Shown one piece after another: positions 43,878 through 55,366 of a stretch of DNA of 64,000 nt. The stretch is from Sipunculus nudus (lineage: Eukaryota > Annelida > Sipuncula > Golfingiida > Sipunculidae): positions 78,381,415 through 78,445,414 of the forward strand of contig CM049317.1 in NCBI GenBank assembly GCA_026874595.1, written 5' to 3'. The notes beneath the pieces are model-generated. The model saw nothing but the letters and a program-made list of their open reading frames with translations, was not told the origin of the DNA and ran no database searches. The position numbers were made by a program, and so were the translations under genes. Within the stretch, counting starts at the first letter, position 1. The number at the start of each line of letters is the position of its first letter.

Positions 43878-46800
43878 CGATATATCATCTGTGTATTTGT
43901 ATGTATACATAGGAGAGTGGGAATTACAATAGAAGAAAGTCTTAGATTCTTCCGAGAATTAGCCTAGAACATCAATATTTCAAAATTTTTATATTCAAAA
44001 CAAGAGGAACAGTTGTCATAACAAAAATGAGAATTCGAGTTTTATGGAATAAAGGAACAGAAGTGAAGTTGGTTATATTCTAAATCAGTGTTTCAAAAAT
44101 CAGCTACAGGATTTTGGTCAAATTCAAGAATATGTGGATACAAGGTACGAAAGTGTCAATAGGAAATGTATTATTAGATCTCGGTTCTAGAAATAAAATA
44201 TCCTCATTGGATAAAAAAAAACACTTAACAGTAACACTTTTTGTTGCATAATCGTTACAGATGATCATTACTGCACATTTACTTATTTAATTATCAAGCC
44301 GATACGCTAAAAATTAATTTTTATTCATATCGAACATGTAATCATTAAATATATGAGATCAGCAAACATATTTCTTTTAAGGAATAAACGAAAAGGAATT
44401 GGTGAACAAAGGGAGACCGCTATAAGTGGCTTAGTATAAGTAACAGGACAGCAAAGTGGACAGGCAGCCAATACATGCACTTTGTCAAGACGTAAATTAG
44501 ATATTGAATACATATTCCATTGATATTATATATTCAGTAGTGGGGAATGAAAGATTACGCTTAGGTGTGAATAGAGACGACGGAAAGCTGAGGAGAAATG
44601 ACGGAAGGTGTAATAAAATGGATAGGTGTGAACGAAGCTTTATACCGGTAAATATGTATCCTTTGTTTAGGAGTTTGTCAATGTACACATCCGTATATAA
44701 GTGGACACGTTCGTCCGTGTGTGAAAGCTCAGGACACGGTTAAAGGTATATGAGGATACGGCAACGTTTAGCGTGTTTCCTCTTTTATATACAGCTAAAC
44801 CACCTCCAAAATATTTCTGCTTTCCCTCCTGTGTTTACGATGATGTATTTATAACACTTTTTTTGTCAGAAAATAATAAATATGACAACACCTTAAGTCA
44901 TTATTATATTCTTATAGCCTGTTGCTAAAGCTTACTTATTTTCTTATTTGAAACATATGACCCCTTTTGTACTCACCGATATCTAAGATTAATCATTTAG
45001 CCAATTAATTATAATTGTATAAAAAAGACATAGTTTGTTGTATAATAAATAACAATTTTGAATGTACTGTAATAGACGGATGGATTATAAAACATGGATA
45101 TACTTGCATGAGTGCTTAGATGATTGTAATGTTAAACAAAACTTGTTATATATTAATATTTTCGATTATAAGACTTAACCATGCAGGGTTATAAAACCTT
45201 ATTAGCTTGGTATATGAACCATTTTTTTTGCTCAGCTGACTGAAAGTCATCTGAGCTATAGCGATCACTCTTAGTCCCGCTTCCGTCCGTCCGTCTGTCT
45301 GTCTGTCCGTCCGTTAACCAGGCACAAATCGTAACCACTTGTTCTGGAATATTCTAGCTTCATATATAGGGAAGTCCATGAGTAATCTACTGTAAGCCTG
45401 AAATTAGTTCTCTGTTACCTATAACCTCTGAACCATGAGGCTCCGAAGTACCCCCCCCCCCCCCCCCGAAAAATGGAAAATTTAACACAAAAGCTCGAGT
45501 ATCTGAACAACTATCTGTATCTGAAGTATCTGAACTTTGATCGCTACGATTCTTTGCATGTATATTGATCATGGAATGTTTCATCAGTTTCTGCAGTCTG
45601 CTGGCTCCACCTGTATTTTTTCGATTTGTACGATTTTTTTCTCTATTTTTGAGACATCTTAGGATGCGGCCATCTGTTAATAGGGCACAAATCGTAACGA
45701 CTAGACCTAGAATCTTCTTTCTTGACAAGCAGGGAGGCCAATGAAAATTCTCCTAGGAAACCTGAAATAGGTCTCTGTTACCCATATCCCTTGAAATATG
45801 CCTCAGAATAATTGAAAATTTTATATAAAAGCTCTTGTATCATAACAACTAATGTATTGGTCACCAGGATTTTTTGCAATGATATTTTTAATGGAGAGTT
45901 TTGTCAGTTTTTGCAGACTGCGGGTGCCACCTGGATTTCTTTTTCTAAGTGTTTACACTTTTTTCTCTAATTTGAAACCTTAAAAGATCATGTGGTATTC
46001 TGTTAACTGGGCACAAATGGTTAAAATTATACCTTGAATCTTCTAGCTTAACATTTAAGGAGGTCCATGAAAAATCTCCATGGAACTTGAAATTAGGTCT
46101 CTAATACTCATATCCCCTGAGATATGGTGCTCCGAATTACCCACCAGATTAATCAAAAATTTGTTACAAAAGCTCCAGTATTTTTACAAAAGCTCCAGAT
46201 GCATTAATCACTATTAACCATCCATTAATTAATGGTTCTGTGTTTGCATATTCATCAAGGACTGTTTTATCAGTTCCTGCAGAATTGTGGTGCCACCTGG
46301 ATTTTTTCGAATTTTTCTGCATTTTTATTCTATTTTTGAGACCTTTAAAGATGCAGTCGTCTGTTAACAGGGTACAAATCGTAACCATTCAATCAAGTAT
46401 CTTCTAACTTCAATTGAAGAGAGGTCCATGAAAAATCTCCCTGGAAACCTGAAATTAGGTCTCTGTTACCTATATCCTCTGAGCTATGCTTAAGTTGAAT
46501 GGTGATACCACCTACAAAATTTGGCATTGATAAAATTTGCCTTGAATGTTTTCCTAGTCAGCTGTGGGTCATGACCCCTGGGTCACTTGTTAATTTCAGT
46601 ATTTGGTAAATATCTTAAGGTGAGACATGATGTAAAGTTTGAAATTGGGGAAAAAATATTAAAGTTAATGATTGAGTTCTTCTGTTACATGTTGTTTTCT
46701 ACAGCGCTGGGGAAGGGGACCCCCTGTCATATATTCCAGATCGGGTGTATATTGTTCAGAAACTTACTCCCCTCATAATGCGAACCTTCAAATAACTCCA

Positions 46801-47537
46801 AATCATATCAGCTAAAAATTCATATTCAAGTCAGAAATGGTGATCTTTCATTTTCTTTATTTTAAGAATATAACTGATTTTCTCTCCTTACGTGATGCTT
46901 TATAAATATTTGTGTTAATCTAAAAATTTACCTAATGCAGTTTTTCTTCAAGCGTACAAATAAGTAGAATCGGGAACACAGGTTTACATGACCCTGACAC
47001 CATGACATTTCCACAAAAGGATCTTCAGAAAGAGTTCAGCATAATAACACAATTATTAGATCTCTTTGCAATGGGTTTTTTATTAGTATTGACAATTGTT
47101 ATTTTACTTACCTCTCGTCCAGATCAGATTTGTATCACTCGTCGTGACACTGATTAAGTGATCTAGTTCGTCTTTTGTATCTACACTGACGAGGTTTCCA
47201 CCAAGGCTCACGCATAAGTCACGTGACTCAATCCATTTTCTTTTCATGTCAAGCGCGAACTTGTAACATGATCCATGACGAGGGGTGACGAGAATCTGCC
47301 CAAATCCATCAGGGCAAGTTTTGTCTGTGAAAGATCATTTAAAACATTCAATTAAAAAATAATTTACAGATATTGTTAAATCATTGTTAGTTCTTTTCAT
47401 ATGGTTGGGTGCCTTTCCTCTTATGACGACATGTAGACACTGTTTCTGTGCGTTTCTTGAATATTTTCTTTTGGTTCGTGTTTTATATAATTCATACGAT
47501 ATACATAATGTGTAATGAGTAATGAGTAATATATATA

Positions 47538-47582
<45 letters not shown>

Positions 47583-48767
47583 TTGTATAAGTTGTTGCAA
47601 ATGAAACTGAAAGTGTACATCAATGAAATTTGAAGTTTTTTTTATATTTTTTCATTTTTTTATTTTTTTGTGGAGGTACCACTTTAAAATGCTAACGTTA
47701 CTACGTGTATGCTCATCTGCGGAATTCCATTCCGGTATCGGGTTTCCTGACAGGGCAGTTTTCTTTCCTTTTATATCCTGGTGTCAACTCGGCCCGGTGG
47801 CTGCTGCACCTGGGTGTGGTATCGTCCCCATTGATGGGTAATGCCATCGAGGGACGCCCGAAAGGCGCACTCGTTTGTTAGTGAAAAATAACCGTTGGGC
47901 ACGGTCTTCCCATTTAAGCCTGCACAGTGTTCACCCTGGGTGGGGCCGACAGCGAAAAATCTCACCGCCTCGGCTGTGATTACAACTCATGATAACCAGG
48001 CTTAGATTCCGGTGCTTTACCCCTGAGCCACAGAAGCCGATGAAATTTGATGATAACAACTACAATTTTTAAGTTTTGAAAACAATTAACTATACTAAAA
48101 AAATTTAAAAAACACTATGATCTTTCTATACCAGATATTTAGCGTTTGAAATAGTATACGTACATGCAAAGTTGGATGGGGGGGGGGGGGGGGTCCCTGC
48201 CGCATTTTATATTGGATATTGGCACTTCGCATTAAAGCGTGCCGAATATGTAGACAAATAAGAACTTAACACTTTTTTCATTTTTTTTTCATTTGCCGTT
48301 CAGATATGTATAAGATGTAATGTTAAGGCCAATTTAATGCTATTGTATGCAGTGTAAATTCATGTTTAAAGTTATGAAGGTAGTCTATAATAAGAGCATT
48401 TTAAAATCATAAAGAGGAAAATAAAGTAATAAAATATATATGTTTCTATTCATAATACGTATTCTAAACATTGAATGCTTTTATAACATATCCTTGTAAC
48501 CTTGTCAATTATGTTTTAGAAAACATAGTTGTAGCTGTATTATCTGTGATATACAGTGGAACCTCTATAATGTGAGCACCCTTGGGACTGGGCAAAACTG
48601 CCCACTTATAGAGGTGTCCACAATATGGAGGTTATAGCTGCCACACTCAGTGCTGCCACCTACTTCGAAATATTACTACAGTATTGTTTTAAGAATACAC
48701 CATTAACTCATGCATGTACTTTCTCCTTTTTTTAAACATGAGGGCTAATTAAGTAAAATTTCATAAT

Positions 48768-48798
<31 letters not shown>

Positions 48799-51700
48799 TA
48801 TGACATAAGACAAGCCACTCTCAGAATCTTTGAACAGGTACAATTAGGGTTGTGCCAAACCTTTATATATCAGTTTGCGATTGGCATTTTAAAAATGGTC
48901 CGTGACCGTGAATATGACACAGAATGCGTGCAAATAACCAATGTTAGGTGTTTATCATGCAAAGTAAACATTGCACTGGGTGAGGGGGGCACATCTCTGT
49001 AACCTTATCTCAGAGTATCAAGTAATTGGGCGACTGAGCAGGGTGTCCACTCATCATATTAACTATGGCAGTTTCTTACATCAGAAAGTCTAGTGACTGT
49101 CAAATCAAAGTATACCTATCAGTCTAGTTAACATGAATGGCTTTTGAGTGGTGCATTCACTGCTTACTTTAAACCATCACAGGAACAGCCAGTCTGGGCT
49201 AAGTCTGATCAGATCATGCGCAGGCACAATATAGTAGTCTCATAAGTCTGCATGTATCCTGTGCCCATCCCTGAGTCATTAAGGCTATTATTATGATTAT
49301 GCAATCAGACAGTAATACTTCTCTGACCTTTGTTCACCTGTTTGATCAGGGAAAACCCAAAATCAAATACTGTAGTGTTAACATTTCAGGGAGTCCTTAA
49401 GAGTCCGTCGAGAATTTACCATTTTGTTTTCGGGAGACAGGCCGGTATCCTCATTTCCTTTTTGTTCAATATTTCATATCAAGTAGGATTATCATTGATT
49501 ATTTAGTGATTATATTACAATCTAATGGGTGGTTTATTTTTCCAATAATGAATAAATTGAGCAAAAGAATCCCGATTAATGGTACTACACAATATGAATA
49601 TTTGAGCAATGGTTCCTGCTCATTTATTAAAATAAAATATAGTTAAATGTCATAATTCAATTTGCAAGAACAAATATCAGAAATGTCATGAAATTCTACA
49701 ATTTGTCCTTAAGTTTAAATTCATGACAAATTTACCAGTAGTAGTAGTAGTCGTATTATTATACAGGAGAGGAAATATGCAGTAGTGGCAGTAATGGTAT
49801 TGTCATTAGTGTATTTAATATTATATATCGAATATAACGGATGATATATTGAGAGTATATAAACATTAATTCATAAATAATAATAATAAATAAATTAAAT
49901 TTTTATTTTGCCATTTTAACCAGTAGTAGAGATTGTAGTTTAGGAGTAGTAGTATAGCATATAAAATGGTGGTATATTTGTCCCGTCCCAAGACGTTTTA
50001 TTCCGATTCGCGCTGCTACTGTGATCGTTTCACTGTTGTGGATTCCCGCAGGAAGAGGTATATGAGACCTTTGTAACAAAATTAACGTGCTCACCAAATC
50101 GATGGATGTAGGCTGTGGACTCTGCAAGGAAGTGGACACCAAGAACTGGGGAGAAGAGCAGTTCACAGGTCCCGTTGTTGAAGACGTTTACAGCAGGACA
50201 AGCCGGAAACTGATTGCATTGCAACAAACATTCTATGGGCATGGTGTCGCAGCGTGGCTGTTTCATTTCGATAAGGTTTGTTCGGGTTGCCAAAGCTCTC
50301 GATTGCTTGTGTCGGTTGTAATGCCGGCCTGTTGTAGTAACAGCTAGAGTTTCTAGGTAAAGGAAAGTGATGACATGAGCAGATAAATTATAACAATTCA
50401 TATAAACTCACATGTAGAAATCTGGTTGGGTAAATATCAGTTTTCTATCACTGACTAACAGTGAATAATTAATGCAGCCTATTATTTTGTATGAAAAGTG
50501 TTGAAAACCTGCTTAATTATGTTATGTTATTGTAAAAATTGTCCACACCCCGACAAGGGGCATTAATACCCGACCAACCAGCGCTATGCACACTCCCAAC
50601 CCTCTATGCGTCCTCGACAGTTGCACTTCTTAATATGTATGTCATAGAACACACACACCAGAGTTAAGTTCTGCATCTTCGACTGAATGTAGAAATGTTG
50701 ATAAAAAAAGGGTATTGATGAAATATTGGTGATTTCTTATTGATCCCCGTTATAATATTTTTGGTGGGTAAAAAATATTCTAGGTGACCATTTAACAAAA
50801 CAAAGCATTTTAAATGGCCTGTCTACCTGTCTTTTTCTTTGTCCTACTGTATGTAATATATGTACAATTTATGATTGCAAAAAAGTCATTTATCATCCTT
50901 GGACAATAATGCTGGTTGTATACATTAAAATATTTGTTTCTTTGCTAAGTAAGTAAGTATTTGGGACTTTTTTTGAGAAGTCCAAAAAGATGTCTAAGTA
51001 AATCGTTCATTTGCACTTTCAAACGACTAGAAGGACAAAAAAAAAGGATCCATCACGAAACTGAGTTCGAGTGAAGTCATTGGTGCTTAAAGAACCAGTT
51101 TATATGAACAAAAAATCATTCAATTTTTTAATCTATTATTGCTTTTACCTGAGTTGCTTACAGAAACAGATGACAGTTTTGTTTTGTACATTAATAGTGA
51201 AAAAGGATCTCCTATAAATTCTCTACCTAGCTGGCTTAATGACATGTGAATGAAATCGACAGTTGTATATCTTGAATCCATATTATTATCTGATTTTGTG
51301 ATCTCCCTCTTCAACTGTAAAGTTTGTAAATGTCTAACTCCGAAGTGGACGGAACTCATAAACCCCATAAAGGGTTAATAAACATGGTTATCAATAATGC
51401 AGCTTTTTACACAAATTGCTTTTAATTCAAGAAAACGTATAATTTTTAACTAGTAGGTCATGGTTATGACTGGACATTTTCTGTCAGATAGTTTCAACAA
51501 ATTAGCTTTCCGCTGTTTTTTTTTCACAAAAAAAGCCTACGCCCTGAATTTTTTTAAAAATCCGGTTTCATTCTTAATGTTTACTTTACGCTCGATTTAT
51601 AAAAATATTCGAAATTTTATATTTTAAATTCGATAAACTAATGACAATGAAAAATGCAAATAACATTTTGTTTAATGGAATAATCACACTTATGGTTTGT

Positions 51701-54700
51701 TGTTTCGCTGTTTTGTCGAACACAACACAGAATTAACACATAGCAGAAATGCTATAGTATATGATAAATAAAAACATATTTTATAACTTTTCAAGGTCTT
51801 TATGAAGACTATAACGATGTAAAGGTGTAACTTAAGCAAGGTATTTAACTAGAATTTCATAGGAAAAAAGTTTAATAAAACTTAATTGAAAGTTAAGTTA
51901 ATAATATTTATTTTAAATAGTGGCGCCACCTGTATTTTTTCATATTTAGCATTTTATCTTTATTTTTTAGACCTTCAAATGAAGAAGTCGACCGTTAACA
52001 GGACACAAATCGTAACCTTTAGTGCTAGAATCTTTTAACATAAAATCACGGGATATCCATGAAAAATCTCCAAGAAATCAAGAAATTAGATGTTTGTTAC
52101 CCTTATCCTCTGAGCTATTGGGATCGTAAGTATCCCGAAAGTAAATAAAAATTTGATACAAAAGTTCCAGTATGTGAATAAGTAATGCACTGATTACCAT
52201 GATTCTTGCATGCATACTGATCATGTAGCGTTTCATGAGATCCTGTAGACTAGTGGCGCCATCTGCATATATATTTGCATTTTTACTCATTTTTCCTCTA
52301 TATTTGAGACCTTCAAATGAAATGGTCGTCCGTTGAAAGGGCACAATTCGGAACCGTTGGACCTAGAATGTTCTCAGGCGACATCCTCGGAGGGCCATAA
52401 AAAATCTCCTTAAAACCTGAAATTAAGTTTCTGTTACCCACTTCCTCTGAGCTATGGGGCTTGTAAATTCCCCCATGGATAATTAAAAATTTGATTTAAA
52501 AGCTTCAGTATCTGAACAACTACTTCTTTGACCGCCATGATTTTTGTAGCGTTTCATGAGTTCCTGAAGACTAGGGGTGCCATCTGTTTTTATCTTCTAT
52601 TTTATACGCATTTTTCTCTATTTTGAGACCATCGTAAGAAGCGGTCGTCGGTTCATAGGATACAGAGCGTAACCGTTTAATTTTTAATTAAAAATCCAGG
52701 GAGGTCCATGATAAATCTCCTTGGACACCGGAAATTAGGTCTCTGTTACATATATCTTCAAAGTTAAAGGGATCATAAGTATCCCTCCCCCAGGATGATT
52801 AAAAAATTGATACGAAGCTCCAATAACTGAATAACTAATACATTAATCGCCATTATTCTTTGCATACATATTGATCATGGAATGATTCATTGGCTCCTGC
52901 AGATTAGTGGCGCCACCTGTTTTTTAGACATTTCATACGCATTTTTTTCCTTATTTTAGAGACCTTCAAATGGAGTAGTCTAGCTATTATTAAGGCACTA
53001 AGTGTAACCGGTAGACCTAAAACCTTCTAACTGTATATCCAAGGAGGTCCTAGGCAAAATTTGGACAGATTTGCATGTTTCGTTACAGTTGGACCTAGAC
53101 ACGTCTAATTTGATTAACATCCAGGGAAGTTCTTGTAAAATTTCTTGGATACCTGAAATTATGTCACCGTGACCTATATTCCGCAAGCTGTATGAAAATA
53201 AAACACTCTGTTAGACAGATTGGCACAAATGGTAGCAGCTGGATATAGAATAAAGTTACTGTAACCTATATCTAAGTTTTATTCGCAAAATGAATGATTT
53301 TGAGCACTCTGAGAGTCATGTTACCAATTGTTCAAGGTTCCTTGAATTCAGCGTAACGTCATGGCCATGGGCAAATTGTGTTGTCCTGGTGACGGTATGA
53401 TATCCAGTCAGATAATTTTGTCCCGGTAATGTTTTGAGGATCCAGTCAGATTGCTTTGTCCTTGTGTTGGGAAGAGGATACAGTCAGATTTTTGTCTTGG
53501 TCATGTTTTGAGGATCCACTGAGATAGTTTTGTCTGGTTCATGGTACCGGGATAAAAAAAAACAATTGACCCATGGTTCACTGTTCTCAGCTGAAGTAAA
53601 AAGTAATATCTAAAGTAATATCAAATGGTTATAAAGTCTGAGAGGAAGAGGAAATATAGGCCATGGTTTGTATTGATGAGTAAGAAATTGTTGCAAATAA
53701 TTTTTTGCGACCTGACCAACCATGTGTTTCCTAATGTTGAAGCTGAAGCATGAGAGCTAATTGTGAACATACGATCTGTACTATTACCATGATCATTGGC
53801 TGGCTTTTTTGATAAACGGTTGAACGTTCAGCAGTTTACACATTTGTTCAATTAGATCTTTTTTATAATATATTATTAAATAATAGGAACCCATGGGTCA
53901 CGTCGCTCAGCTGAATTTTAGAAAATTTGAGCAAATGCAAAAACAATACAGTTCTCTTTTTATGGCTAAGTGGAAATGCCCCGCTAACTTGTGATAATCA
54001 AATATTAAATATATGTTTGCCGAACTAATACTGTGCCCTCTTTGGACTATAACTTAAATGCAGGACCCTCTCGTGATCAAAAATTTCTAGAAGTATCATT
54101 ATTTAAGCTATATGAGAGTAGTATGTGTATAAAATAACCATGGAAACGTATGAACCCCTGTCAGTTAGAGAACAAGGAAGAAAGTGGAGTAGCTGAAGTA
54201 TAATAATACACATTAAATTTATTAACTGAAATAAAATGCTGTAAAAAAACCATTTTCAAATAAGCATGAACTAAATCTGATAAGAATATATTGTACTGTG
54301 TAATTCATGAAAATTGGGGCCTTAAACATTTAATAATGCAAAAAGGAAAAAAAACTGTGATGTGCCTAAAAGTTATTTGAAAGGATACATTTGACCAACA
54401 AAACATGCACTACTATTTATCCATAATTTGGCTCATATATTATCGATTTATGCATACTAATGGTTTATTGATAATTACATTTCCGAAAATTATTAGGATC
54501 AAAAAAAGATTGTTTTTAATTGGTCATTGGTACGGGGATCAAGAAAGATTGTTATTTCTGGTTCATGGTATGGGAATTCATTAAATTTGTTTCGTCTTGA
54601 TGATGGTATGAGGATCCAAAAAGATTGTAATGTATTGGTCATATGATGAGGATCAATAAGGGTTGTTTTGTCTCGGTCATAGTACCTGTATATTAAGTGA

Positions 54701-55323
54701 GATTTTTTTGTCTTGGTCACAGTATGTAAATCCAATGAGATTGTTTTGTGTCGGTCATGGTATGTGGATGAAGTGAGATTGTTTTGTCTTGGAATTGGTA
54801 TGATAATCCATTCGGATTTTTTGTCTTGGTCATGGTAAGGGGATCCATTAGATTATGTTTTCTGTTTCATGGTAAAGGGATCAAATAAGATTTGTTTGTC
54901 TTGGTCACAGTATGAATGTCCAGGGGGTATTGTTTTATCTTGGTGATGGTATGAGAATCCAATGAGCTTGTTTTGTCCTAGTCGGATTGTCTTGTCTTGG
55001 TGACGGTATGCGCTTCAGTTTGTGCGAACGTAGTTTCAATATCAAATCACGATCGCGTTAGAGCTTTTCCGCTTTAGGAAGCACAGGATTGTTTAGTCAT
55101 TATCTCCAACGGGGTGTGTTTGATTTAAATGGTGCAATCGCGATGTGAATCATTTGACGAAAAAACTGTTAATTTAAATTAATTTCTTTTGCAGAATATC
55201 CAATAATGGCCAAATTATTGGTTGCAGGAAATGTTATTCCTTTAAAGCAACTAGTCCCAAACAATAAATACATTCGAATTTATGTTAAATCATCCGAATA
55301 CCTACATTCATGAGCGAAAATTA

Positions 55324-55366
<43 letters not shown>

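Noticed and set aside
48555-48645. Inverted CCTCTATA/TATAGAGG block
   Set aside because: Resembles fragments of common dispersed invertebrate repeats, but too short to delimit an element.
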